Both the position numbers and the translations under genes were made by a program. The notes below the pieces were generated by a model. It did no database searches, was not told the DNA's origin, and saw only the letters and a program-made list of their open reading frames with translations. Source: Bathymodiolus brooksi (taxonomy: Eukaryota; Mollusca; Bivalvia; Mytilida; Modiolidae). From it: DNA of 64,000 bases. This document shows positions 32,301-39,700 of the stretch, piece after piece (the stretch's first letter is position 1; every line of letters starts with the position of its first letter). The DNA lies in NCBI GenBank assembly GCA_963680875.1, contig OY804579.1:81395095-81459094 (forward strand). Direction: 5' to 3'.

Positions 32301-35254
32301 TAACATATATCTATGATGAAAAAAATGTAGAACAGGTGTTATAATTATTTTATAATTCGTAAGTTCAGGTAAAATGAAGTTCCAATTTCCAGTTAAATGT
32401 TTTTATGTTGAAAAATATATAGGCTCTTTAATGTAACAATAAATCTTTATGCATAAAACAAAACGCAAGTTCCTAAGTATAAACTTTACAACAACAACAA
32501 ACAAAAAACAACATTCTTTATGAACACTATCATGACTATTTTTGAAACTAAGTTAATATACATTTTGAATTTTCAGATTTTCATCAACAAGGAAAAGGTT
32601 GAGCATGCGTTTTGTACGTGTACAATTGGACAGAGTGGTTATTGTGGGCATATTACTGCCCTTTTGTACCAACTTGCTAAAAAAAAAATGACATTGGAAA
32701 TTATTCCAACAGATGTCGCTAAAACATCTTTACCACAAACTTGGCATATACCAAGGGGGTCAAAATTACATGGAGACAAGACGGACAACATTGTAGTACA
32801 AGGTTACGACAGAGAAAAATCCGCAGTGAGCCACAAAAGGGATAAAATCCACATTATACAACCCTATTTCTGGAGAGGAATCTTTAAACATTTGCAGTTT
32901 AGTTGATCAGATGAAAGATATGGATATTTTGTTCAGCACTGTTGCAATGGAGAATGATACCGACTTGGTGCAAACACAGTTTGGAAGGTTTCAAAAAGGA
33001 TGTGTGTTGAGCTACCAAAAACAAAAAAGGTCTAGTGACTATATTTTGAATTTAATGGAAAATAACGCTTTTCCAGATTTGCTATAAAAAAATGTTATGG
33101 TTTGCAATGTGAATACAGTTCTCAGTGAAAAACAGATGCAGCAATTGATTTCACTGAAAGTAACACAGTTTTCAGCTCCTTGTGATATGTGGATTCCATC
33201 ATTCATCATCTATTCATCCTCAGGCATGTTCTCATTTCGTACTAGTGTGTACTAGTTGTCTAGCTGTAGGTAATTTTCTCTCCACTGAGTTTGTTTTCCA
33301 TTGAAAAATTGATGGAAAAACATCAGCTTTCAAAGATTTCCTGTCTAGTGTCAAACAGAAATCCTCCTTCTTGAAATGCCTTGAACATACTACAGTATTT
33401 CAACCAATCTGTTAAAAAAGAATTCTTAAATTATTTATGAACTAAGGTGAAATAAGTCAGTTTTTTGTTAGTACACTGAGTGATTGTTGTTTAACGCCTA
33501 TTCATTAATTTTTCAGCAAATACCCGACTGGGGATCAAACCCACTATCTACCACATTCGAGGCGCAGCATGTGGTGTTTTGTTTGTACAATTATAGCCAT
33601 AGGGTGCTGTCAGCATGCATGTAGATAGCTGCACGTTGTGAAATTCATCAACTATAATTCCCAGATGTTTATTATTATTATAAACATATGATACTTTCTT
33701 TGAAGTGCATCTTAAGAAAACCTTTATTTTAGTTTTGTGCTGAATTAAATTGAAAAACAAAACGTAAATAATCATGAAAATATAAATTTGGCACTTATTC
33801 TGTCGGGATTTTGTAACTTGACATAAACACGTGTTTCTTAAAATCAATTTGTTTACCTTGAAAAACGGTCCCTCATCCCGTCTAATTGCAATTATCCATT
33901 GTTTTCTTAACGCAGATGTCTTCTCTGATGGTATATGATGGAAACTTAATTCTTTATGGATTCTGGCATTTCCATTACACTGTGGAACACAACAATATTC
34001 ATCTCGAGATTTTACGTTAGTTGCAGCTTCAGCAGCCATGTTGATGATACATTACCTAGCTTAGCCTCGTTTTCGAGGCAATGACCCCAGGTCAATGAAA
34101 ACATGAATAACTTTTAGAACCGTCTATAGTGCTAGCTCAATGAAACAGCAGTCAGCGGGTAGACATGTCGCCCCACTCGGTTGCATTATCCTGAATCCAA
34201 CCAGTCTCTGCTCTTATTCGTCAATGCTGAACGCTTAGCGGAGAAACAGTAGATGCCAATTACATAAGTCGTCCCCGACTGGGATTGGAACCCACGATCT
34301 ACCACACACGAGACGAGCACGCTAACGATAACATTACCAATATCGCTATATTACAAGAACCAACATTTTATGGAAATAGAATTTCAACAGTCATAATCAA
34401 TAATTGCAGCACCAAGGCCACAACATTACTTTTTTTTATTGCATAACAGCAATTTTATGTCTACAAGATATACCTGGTACTTTTTTACTATGTCTTTCCT
34501 TCTTGTGGATCTAGCCTAAAGTACAAGAAATTAAAATAAAGGGGCCGTCGTAGTCGTGATCGCATTGTAGATGGATTTACAACTACCTATGCAAACAGTG
34601 CCTGTCATCGATAACGTTGTGAGTTCGAATCCCGATCAGACGAGGTGTACTATATACAACATTATGTTATAAAGGTTGTCAGTGACTTGCAGCAGGTCGA
34701 TGGTTTTCGCCGGATACTTCGGTTTCCTCCACCAATAAAACTGATCGCAACGATATAACTGAAATATTGTTGAAAGTACCATAACACCATAGACAATTAA
34801 TATAAAATTTCGGTTTTAATGATTTGATTCATTAAAGGTTTTCGTTGCACCATTGTCAGGAAGTGTTCAGATATTCCATAGCTCATGCATGATAAATATG
34901 CTTAAGTGTATGGTGAACGAAAAATGCAGACTTCATGGAGAAGCAAACACACAAAGAATGTCAGTATTTGAAAACTTGTTCACTTATGGTGTACAAGTCT
35001 TGGATGCACATTATACTTACTGGCCCCACATGTATAAACTGGACAAAAGAACCACCTATCATTAGGATCAGTTGTGTAGCACCATGGTCCTGGAACTTCC
35101 CAATCTGGATTCCGGCAATAATTCACAGATCTTTCCAAATGGTTGAAACCGTGTTCATGAGGGACATCTGAACCCCAGGCCTGACAGGACTTTCCAGTAA
35201 CTGTTTTGTTTATTGTACCATTATAATATAGCCCATAATCGTCAGTCTTGCAGT
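17086..35254 (-). CDS. Kringle-LDLa-kringle type membrane protein gene (3' part)
   Basis: Five exons on the minus strand can be joined in one frame: 35254-35021 (kringle), 28676-28563 (LDLa), 25801-25568 (kringle), 21365-21171 (Thr/Ser-rich stalk), 17351-17086 (TM and stop). Each acceptor is an AG after a pyrimidine- or T-rich tract and each donor is GTAAGT, GTATGA, GTAGGT or GTATGT. All junctions are phase 1, the hallmark of shuffled extracellular modules. The protein would be a cell-surface, single-pass protein with its modules outside. The signal peptide and upstream exons are not visible, so there may be further modules. Kringle and LDLa domains bind proteins or ligands; the partner here is unknown. 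That the five exons form one transcript is inferred from phase and order. Confidence 0.75.
17398..17860 (-). mobile_element. Penelope-like element 3' portion (arm A)
   Basis: On minus it encodes [20 protein letters not shown], matching the C-terminal end of the RT protein that follows the 24.3-24.8 kb copy ([16 protein letters not shown]). It then has the 3' UTR (complement of CATATCCCTTGGAAGAGTAA) and the terminus complementary to GATATCAAAGGGGGTAGTTA. It is inserted about 45 bases before the TM exon acceptor, in the last intron of the kringle gene. Confidence 0.85.
18200..19735. other. Intronic DNA, no feature
   Basis: Intron of the minus-strand kringle gene. A perfect 10-base palindrome TATCACCACACTGTGGTGATA lies at about 18868-18888. 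A C-rich tract lies at 19270-19295. No exon-like frame with phase-1 borders was found. Confidence 0.45.
19748..20090. repeat. 172-bp tandem duplication (about 2 copies)
   Basis: CTTCAACTCGTAAAT occurs at 19748 and 19920, and the following 170 bases (GAAATCGGAGATATTTCGTC, TGGTTTTGTCTATCATATTT, GAGTATCAACAGTTTTTTCA) are repeated with few changes. Confidence 0.85.
20095..21165. other. Intronic DNA, no feature
   Basis: AT-rich intron sequence. A 61-codon plus frame (20761-20946) has no recognisable motif. Confidence 0.45.
21171..21365 (-). CDS. Thr/Ser-rich stalk exon
   Basis: Acceptor AAAACACAACAG, phase 1, 195 bases, donor GTATGT in phase 1. The 65 codons are rich in Thr and Ser ([37 protein letters not shown]) with no cysteine. 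Such stretches are usually O-glycosylated and hold extracellular modules away from the membrane. Its place between the kringle exon and the TM exon fits that role. The length is a multiple of three, so skipping it would keep the frame. Confidence 0.7.
21370..22600. other. Intronic DNA with a LINE 3' tail
   Basis: At 21624-21720, (AAGT)n followed by AATCTTTATTTAAAGTCGGG looks like the complement of a LINE 3' end with a tetranucleotide tail. Elsewhere no feature is seen. Confidence 0.4.
22613..22881 (+). mobile_element. tRNA-derived SINE with 11-bp TSD
   Basis: Head GGGGCCGTTGTGGTTGCG, B box in GTTGTGAGTTTGAATCCTAC, core GTTGAAAGTGGCGTTAAGCA. CTACTTGTGTA flanks it at 22602-22612 and 22882-22892. 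Confidence 0.9.
23384..24290 (-). pseudogene. Tc1/mariner transposase, decayed
   Basis: From the N-terminus on minus: [20 protein letters not shown] (helix-turn-helix region, about 24240-24160), LRPVDGRV and [16 protein letters not shown] (about 23890-23775), and then [13 protein letters not shown] (catalytic D), [20 protein letters not shown] (SPD-N--E catalytic block) to 23384. Stops, at least two frame changes and a 50-bp Penelope tip (23650-23705) break it. The first catalytic Asp region is degraded. Confidence 0.85.
23650..23705 (-). mobile_element. Penelope-like 3' tip (about 55 bp)
   Basis: GGAAGATACCAAAGAGATAA and CAGAATCTGTAAATCGAAGA are the complement of the Penelope 3' terminus. 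The tip stands alone inside the transposase frame, so it is an extremely truncated insertion or a templated patch. Confidence 0.7.
24290..24808 (+). pseudogene. Penelope-like RT, C-terminal half (truncated)
   Basis: The frame contains [18 protein letters not shown] (the GIPMG block) and [17 protein letters not shown], with YIDD as the catalytic Asp pair. Next come [38 protein letters not shown] and [19 protein letters not shown]. This is the RT core of Penelope-type elements, lacking the N-terminal fingers. The natural C-terminal end ([19 protein letters not shown], then [15 protein letters not shown]) follows after a TAG stop at 24806-24808 and is itself open for about 100 bases. The first 28 codons of the open frame (24206-24290) are antisense Tc1 sequence. 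Confidence 0.85.
24290..25270 (+). mobile_element. Penelope-like retroelement, 5' truncated
   Basis: Starts abruptly in RT coding sequence next to the Tc1 transposase N-terminus and runs through the end of the RT protein and the 3' UTR (CCCTTCCGGAGCACCTGAGT, GATTCTGATTGCCCCTTTGG) to about 25270. This is the longest copy in the window and lets the other fragments be recognised. Confidence 0.85.
25568..25801 (-). CDS. Kringle domain exon 2
   Basis: Acceptor TTTTTTATCAAG and donor GTAGGT, both phase 1, 234 bases. The 78 residues hold one complete kringle with six Cys in the right spacing: [35 protein letters not shown] is a potential N-glycosylation site. The lysine-site acidic pair of plasminogen kringles is only partly kept (NSDLN), so lysine binding is doubtful. 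A Tc1 element ends about 30 bases after the splice donor. Confidence 0.9.
25950..26235 (+). mobile_element. Penelope-like 3' end
   Basis: CCTTCCGGAACACCCGATTT, TTTTTAGTGGGGTTCGTATC and GATTCTGATTACCCCTTTGG in the usual order, with a 5' truncation at about 25950. Confidence 0.85.
26314..26488 (+). mobile_element. Second tRNA-derived SINE type
   Basis: GTGATCGAGTGGTTACT (A-box like), CGCAAGTTCACGTC (weak B box), and a tail GGTAGTCACAATATAGGTGA. It directly abuts a Penelope 3' copy at 26490. Confidence 0.5.
26490..26905 (+). mobile_element. Penelope-like 3' portion
   Basis: Begins AAGGAAGCTACTGAACCAAG in the C-terminal coding part (compare 24820) and ends at CGATATACGGATTCTGATTA and CCCCTTT. 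Nearly identical in layout to 24815-25240, so relatively young. Confidence 0.9.
26910..27510. other. Intronic DNA, no recognised exon
   Basis: An open plus frame to 27142 continues out of the Penelope end, without domain signal. Confidence 0.4.
27515..27632 (+). mobile_element. Penelope-like 3' tip
   Basis: TTTTGTTGATCGTTGTTTGT, TTGGTCATTGTGTTGTCTGT and GATTACCCCTTTGG; about 120 bases only. Confidence 0.8.
27925..28145 (-). mobile_element. SINE of a related core type
   Basis: TGATTGACTGGTGCTTCACG on plus is the core end, also seen at about 15415, 29765, 33480 and 60960. CAAGGTTCAAACTCACGCAG gives a weak B box on minus. Confidence 0.55.
28563..28676 (-). CDS. LDL-receptor class A domain exon
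   Basis: Acceptor TGTTCTTAAATCAG and donor GTATGA, both phase 1, 114 bases. It encodes one full LDLa repeat: [19 protein letters not shown] then [17 protein letters not shown], with six Cys and the acidic calcium-binding cluster (D, D, E and E in DCSNGEDEE). LDLa modules bind proteins or lipoprotein ligands in a calcium-dependent way. It lies between two kringle exons of the same strand and phase. Confidence 0.9.
28826..29368. mobile_element. Possible TIR element, about 540 bp
   Basis: AAGGTATCGTGGCGTTATCA with GTTCTCGATA at the left is mirrored at the right by the complement of TATCGAGAACCGATAACACC and AGGATATCCTT. No transposase frame inside; target duplication unclear (possibly TA). 65-codon and 60-codon frames inside have no motif. 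Confidence 0.5.
29380..29885. other. Intronic DNA with short SINE core
   Basis: GATTGATTGTTGTTTAACGC at about 29767 is a SINE core remnant. ATTCCAGAAACGCGTCGAGC at about 29476 belongs to a short recurring motif discussed in the findings. Confidence 0.4.
29891..29985 (+). repeat. Left terminal inverted repeat
   Basis: Matches 34030-34124 in inverse orientation: outer block GACGGTTCT, inner block CGAGGCTAAGCTAGG, then a block that includes AACATGGC, the start codon of the SWIM gene. The middle is diverged. Confidence 0.75.
29969..33087 (+). pseudogene. SWIM zinc-finger protein gene of the TIR element, frameshifted
   Basis: Exons 29969-30140 (donor GTAAGT, phase 1), 32032-32114 (acceptor TTCTTTTGCAG, donor GTAAGC, phase 0) and 32577-33087 (acceptor TGAATTTTCAG) splice in frame. 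Exon 1 encodes [19 protein letters not shown] and a [13 protein letters not shown] segment. Exon 3 has the SWIM finger [14 protein letters not shown] (CxCx(n)CxH), then [13 protein letters not shown] one-base frame change near 32840-32850 moves the reading to [15 protein letters not shown], which runs to a stop at 33085. The order matches an invertebrate family in which SWIM is followed by a YqaJ-type recombinase/exonuclease domain. Weak similarity to the start of that region ([18 protein letters not shown]) follows the stop, then the sequence breaks off. SWIM fingers bind DNA or protein. Confidence 0.75.
30539..31390 (+). CDS. Intact 283-codon ORF of unknown function in intron 1
   Basis: Begins [20 protein letters not shown] and ends in a small Cys pair, [10 protein letters not shown]. 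Order: a 40-residue hydrophobic/aromatic N-terminal part ([20 protein letters not shown]), a basic [13 protein letters not shown] stretch, an acidic Ser/Glu stretch (about 75-110), a Thr/Val-rich middle, and a C-terminal part with [21 protein letters not shown] do not recognise a named domain. Similar N-terminal layouts with a KSPSKxxRDxRR motif occur in uncharacterised invertebrate, possibly mobile-element-linked, proteins. Intactness over 850 bases in AT-rich DNA argues that it is real and younger than its host element. AATAAA then an A run at about 31748-31768 could be its 3' end. Confidence 0.6.
   Translation: MESLPKPLVVLIGSIIEEYEHFTWNSTYLGDKMRISLVWTRGELINRNNGKKHKSPSKIERDNRRSDTWHEKQESNKIESEGEIDESEHSQSSEMETESEDEHIENIEVISPSVTPVQVNTLPVDVPPVRVSINSRQIKRNTITTNRVEKKNSEENLPKTVDIKCKQTTTVASISIVTGKSPCTDSHYEKVVFSRTSEADYVIGKVKMKNILVINKLDRSNAGIRHIAMEDNKTKYESYMFYQRKFWDVRKTENEEIRMYAKQIPRMDRYAEKYKLCPWCFQS
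33269..34039 (-). pseudogene. THAP zinc-finger gene of the TIR element, broken
   Basis: Exon 1 (34039-33857, 61 codons, donor GTAAAC, phase 0) starts [20 protein letters not shown] and contains [23 protein letters not shown] and RRDEGPFFK, the first half of a THAP domain. Exon 2 (acceptor TTTTTTAACAG, from 33408) gives [14 protein letters not shown] (the C..H pair), then [13 protein letters not shown] (the AVPTIF-like block plus Trp). A TGA is the third codon of exon 2, so the gene is broken unless another acceptor is used. THAP domains bind DNA and occur in P-element, Kolobok-type and other transposases. The part after 33270 is lost. Confidence 0.8.
33478..33575 (-). mobile_element. SINE fragment in the THAP intron
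   Basis: GATTGTTGTTTAACGCCTAT core and CGACTGGGGATCAAACCCAC, a B box on minus. It is nested in the THAP gene intron. Confidence 0.55.
34030..34124 (-). repeat. Right terminal inverted repeat
   Basis: Inverse of the left arm. It contains CCTAGCTTAGCCTCG and the CAT that is the THAP start codon, and it ends AGAACCGTC before TATA. Confidence 0.75.
34130..34330 (-). mobile_element. tRNA-derived SINE next to the TIR element
   Basis: GGGATTGGAACCCACGATCT on plus is a B box on minus, and ACGAGACGAGCACGCTAACG carries the A-box region. It starts within a few bases of the transposon end. Confidence 0.6.
34541..34790 (+). mobile_element. tRNA-derived SINE
   Basis: GGGGCCGTCGTAGTCGTGAT head, GTTGTGAGTTCGAATCCCGA B box, GTTTCCTCCACCAATAAAAC and a GTTGAAAGTACC core. 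ATTAAAATAAA before and ATTAATATAAA after may be a diverged target duplication. Confidence 0.85.
35021..35254 (-). CDS. Kringle domain exon 1
   Basis: Acceptor CATCTTTTTTCTTAAG and donor GTAAGT, both phase 1, 234 bases, the same length as the other kringle exon. Six Cys in kringle spacing: [51 protein letters not shown] and NKT are N-glycosylation sites. Acidic residues in NPDWE and the Arg of NDRW keep the layout of a plasminogen-type lysine-binding site (Asp then Glu rather than Asp-x-Asp). No further upstream exon of the gene was found in the window. Confidence 0.9.
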
Positions 35255-35259
35255 CTTAA

Positions 35260-35900
35260 GAAAAAAGATGTACATGTATATTATTTTTTTGCACTTACAA
35301 ACTACGAAGTGAACTTTGAGAAACGTCCACATTTCCTGAGATTTGAAAATCAAAACAACTTAGTTGTTATGCTTAATACATGTAAAAGCAGTTGATCTCT
35401 AGCTTACATATACATGTACTTCATAATTATGAAAGGAACATGGTTGTCAACATTTCCACGAACAAAATGAGCAATCACTTGTCAACTCAAACAAAAACAT
35501 GCAAAATAAATTTACGTAGGCCATACGTTTGTGTTATACTGCCTACATGTACCTACAGCTTCCCTTGCAGTATATATTAGGTCAGAATCCTGTTTCCCTG
35601 TTCACTTTGCAGATGCAGACTGGTACCCGGAAACTGGAAATGAAAAAAAAAACGACCGACCAACCACAGTCGTCATCCACACCCCTGGTCATTCCAGTAG
35701 CATTTCGGGGAATATTTGATATTTTTCAAAAAATATTTTCGTAGGAATGGACACATCCGGAATAGTGCTTTTCAAATTTGATATACATTCACGTGCATTT
35801 AAAGGGTCAATTACAACAGTAAACAATATAAAAACTATTTAATCCCTTGTTTCATCTACGTTTGTATCAAAATACGTATGTAAGGAACGCAACCTTTATT
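35260..35900. other. Upstream intron, no exon recognised
   Basis: Short open frames at 35392-35744 lack domains and are not supported. Confidence 0.4.
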
Positions 35901-35904
35901 AAGA

Positions 35905-36110
35905 AATTTCCAATGGGTTAATCGTAAGTGGTAAATCGAAGGACATATAATATAATAGTCAAATGAAAAAGAAAAGCACAATGATCTACAAAACAATACA
36001 CAGAAAATTAAAGACTGAGCAACACAACTCCTTAAAAATTTGGGGTCAAATCAGCTGCTCCGGAAGAGTAAGAAGTTCATGCTCTATTAGTGATACCTAT
36101 TCTATTTTCG
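35905..36110 (-). mobile_element. Penelope-like 3' end
   Basis: CCAATGGGTTAATCGTAAGT at its terminus on plus, then GATCTACAAAACAATACACA and GCTCCGGAAGAGTAAGAAGT, the family 3' UTR in reverse. Confidence 0.8.
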
Positions 36111-36119
36111 TGGGGGTTA

Positions 36120-36740
36120 ATCTACATAATATATATGCTTTGTTAGTAATTGCAATACAAGTGTCGAAAATGGTGTTAGGTTCGATACTCCCTTACGATA
36201 AACGCATTGTCAACCAAGGAAAAATTGAAATAATATGTAAATTATAGATTATAATTAGCGTCACTCAGAAATTGGGCGAAGCGCAATACCACCACAAACG
36301 TGTGTCCTTATTCTTTGTATGGTTCATACCTATAACCAATTTTCATTTATATACTTTAATTTTCGTTAATAAAATGTGTTTGCACCAACAAACGATTCAT
36401 GTCAAAAGGTAAAAATAGAAATTCAAAATTGCGAATGACATTAACAGTATTTTTCCCGTACATCATCAAAACAAGGCGAACAAGTTCTTTTCACGCTGAT
36501 GACGAAACAGGCGTTGACGTTCTATCTATTTCCTGAAGTGACATGGTAAGCATTAATAGTGCAAATTACTCCGTCAACACCCCACTAAACAGTATTGACG
36601 GGTATTTCTATAGTATCCATTCTTAATTGAAATATGAAAATCGCTTCCATCCACATCATTTGCTCCCCGAAATATAAACAGCTTAACAAGCAAGCTGTTA
36701 TAATTGTTGACGTCTATCTAGCTTATATTGGTTTATTAAT
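36120..36740. other. No gene seen
   Basis: Spacer before the 467-bp array. Confidence 0.45.
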
Positions 36741-36743
36741 CGA

Positions 36744-39700
36744 CGAATGGTGCTGCAGTGTAACAATGGTGTGGGTTCAAATCCCGTCGAGGGAAGAACA
36801 AAAATTTGACAGCTCTAAAATCTAATTCTAACACTGTTTGGTTTAATTTTCAGACGTATATAATATTTAGTATTAACCTAGTATCCTTTAAAGTAACTTT
36901 GAGATCCAGTGGGACAGATATATTGTATGGTTGTCACTTGCTTCTAGACGTTTGTATAATATACTTTATTTCCTGTGACTGTATAATGAATTCTTCATTA
37001 TCCTATCCAATATATTAAAAATTGCTGAGTTAGATTGCTGTCAAATTATAATATTAAGTATATATGTACCATCTACACACGCTTATACACATGTCTTGCG
37101 TCTATCCCTAGATTTTCCTTACGAGACAAGGTAGCACTACGACTATTGAAGCTCCTTTTTTAGGGAGTGGATGTAGTCGAGTGGTCTAGGGCGCTGGACG
37201 TAAGGCTAAGCGAATGGTGCTGCAGTGTAACAATGGTGTGGGTTCAAATCCCGTCGAGGGAAGAACAAAAATTTGACAGCTCTAAAATCTAATTCTAACA
37301 CTGTTTGGTTTAATTTTCAGACGTATATAATATTTAGTATTAACCTAGTATCCTTTAAAGTAACTTTGAGATCCAGTGGGACAGATATATTGTATGGTTG
37401 TCACTTGCTTCTAGACGTTTGTATAATATACTTTATTTCCTGTGACTGTATAATGAATTCTTCATTATCCTATCCAATATATTAAAAATTGCTGAGTTAG
37501 ATTGCTGTCAAATTATAATATTAAGTATATATGTACCATCTACACACGCTTATACACATGTCTTGCGTCTATCCCTAGATTTTCCTTACGAGACAAGGTA
37601 ACACTACGACTATTGAAGCTCCTTTTTTAGGGAGTGGATGTAGTCGAGTGGTCTAGGGCGCTGGACGTAAGGCTAAGCGAATGGTGCTGCAGTGTAACAA
37701 TGGTGTGGGTTCAAATCCCGTCGAGGGAAGAACAAAAATTTGACAGCTCTAAAATCTAATTCTAACACTGTTTGGTTTAATTTTCAGACGTATATAATAT
37801 TTAGTATTAACCTAGTATCCTTTAAAGTAACTTTGAGATCCAGTGGGACAGATATATTGTATGGTTGTCACTTGCTTCTAGACGTTTGTATAATATACTT
37901 TATTTCCTGTGACTGTATAATGAATTCTTCATTATCCTATCCAATATATTAAAAATTGCTGAGTTAGATTGCTGTCAAATTATAATATTAAGTATATATG
38001 TACCATCTACACACGCTTATACACATGTCTTGCGTCTATCCCTAGATTTTCCTTACGAGACAAGGTAACACTACGACTATTGAAGCTCCTTTTTTAGGGA
38101 GTGGATGTAGTCGAGTGGTCTAGGGCGCTGGACGTAAGGCTAAGCGAATGGTGCTGCAGTGTAACAATGGTGTGGGTTCAAATCCCGTCGAGGGAAGAAC
38201 AAAAATTTGACAGCTCTAAAATCTAATTCTAACACTGTTTGGTTTAATTTTCAGAGGTATATAATATTTAGTATTAACCTAGTATCCTTTAAAGTAACTT
38301 TGAGATCCAGTGGGACAGATATATTGTATGGTTGTCACTTGCTTCTAGACGTTTGTATAATATACTTTATTTCCTGTGACTGTATAATGAATTCTTCATT
38401 ATCCTATCCAATATATTAAATATTGCTGAGTTAGATTGCTGTCAAATTATAATATTAAGTATATATGTACCATCTACACACGCTTATACACATGTCTTGC
38501 GTCTATCCCTAGATTTTCCTTACGAGACAAGGTAACACTACGACTATTGAAGCTCCTTCTTTAGGGAGTGGATGTAGTCGAGTGGTCTAGGGCGCTGGAC
38601 GTAAGGCTAAGCGAATGGTGCTGCAGTGTAACAATGGTGTGGGTTCAAATCCCGTCGAGGGAAGAACAAAAATTTGACAGCTCTAAATTCTAATTCTAAC
38701 ACTGTTTGGTTTAATTTTCAGACGTATATAATATTTAGTATTAACCTAGTATCCTTTAAAGTAACTTTGAGATCCAGTGGGACAGATATATTGTATGGTT
38801 GTCACTTGCTTCTAGACGTTTGTATAATATACTTTATTTCCTGTGACTGTATAATGAATTCTTCATTATCCTATCCAATATATTAAAAATTGCTGAGTTA
38901 GATTGCTGTCAAATTATAATATTAAGTATATATGTACCATCTACACACGCTTATACACATGTCTTGCGTCTATCCCTAGATTTCCCTTACGAGACAAGGT
39001 AACACTACGACTATTGAAGCTCCTTTTTTAGGGAGTGGATGTAGTCGAGTGGTCTAGGGCGCTGGACGTAAGGCTAAGCGAATGGTGCTGCAGTGTAACA
39101 ATGGTGTGGGTTCAAATCCCGTCGAGGGAAGAACAAAAATTTGACAGCTCTAAAATCTAATTCTAACACTGTTTGGTTTAATTTTCAGACGTATATAATA
39201 TTTAGTATTAACCTAGTATCCTTTAAAGTAACTTTGAGATCCAGTGGGACAGATATATTGTATGGTTGTCACTTGCTTCTAGTCGTTTGTATAATATACT
39301 TTATTTCCTGTGACTGTATAATGAATTCTTCATTATCCTATCCAATATATTAAAAATTGCTGAGTTAGATTGCTGTCAAATTATAATATTAAGTATATAT
39401 GTACCATCTACACACGCTTATACACATATCTTGCGTCTATCCCTAGATTTTCCTTACGAGACAAGGTAACACTACGACTATTGAAGCTCCTTTTTTAGGG
39501 AGTGGATGTAGTCGAGTGGTCTAGGGCGCTGGACGTAAGGCTAAGCGAATGGTGCTGCAGTGTAACAATGGTGTGGGTTCAAATCCCGTCGAGGGAAGAA
39601 CAAAAATATGACAGCTCTAAAATCTAATTCTAACACTGTTTGGTTTAATTTTCAGACGTATATAATATTTAGTATTAACCTAGTATCCTTTAAAGTAACT

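Larger units (their letters stand above)
29891..34124. mobile_element. TIR transposon encoding SWIM and THAP zinc-finger proteins
   Basis: The left end GACGGTTCTTAATAATATGC and the right end, on minus, GACGGTTCTAAAAGTTATTC are flanked by TATA on both sides (29887-29890 and 34125-34128). About 85 bases in, the arms again match (CGAGGCTAAGCTAGG on left plus; the same on right minus) and run into the two start codons. The plus-strand SWIM gene and the minus-strand THAP gene converge. Both carry lesions, and the region near 33200, where both C-terminal parts should be, seems deleted. The ends do not match a superfamily I can name. The element lies in the intron between the first kringle exon and the LDLa exon. 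Confidence 0.8.

Noticed and set aside
35392..35744. Overlapping 60-70 codon plus frames upstream of kringle exon 1
   Set aside because: No domain, no splice support and they overlap each other; the gene here is on minus.
37163..37262. Tandem tRNA-Leu genes
   Set aside because: A and B boxes and a plausible T arm are present, but the 5' and 3' acceptor strands do not pair and the anticodon stem is broken.
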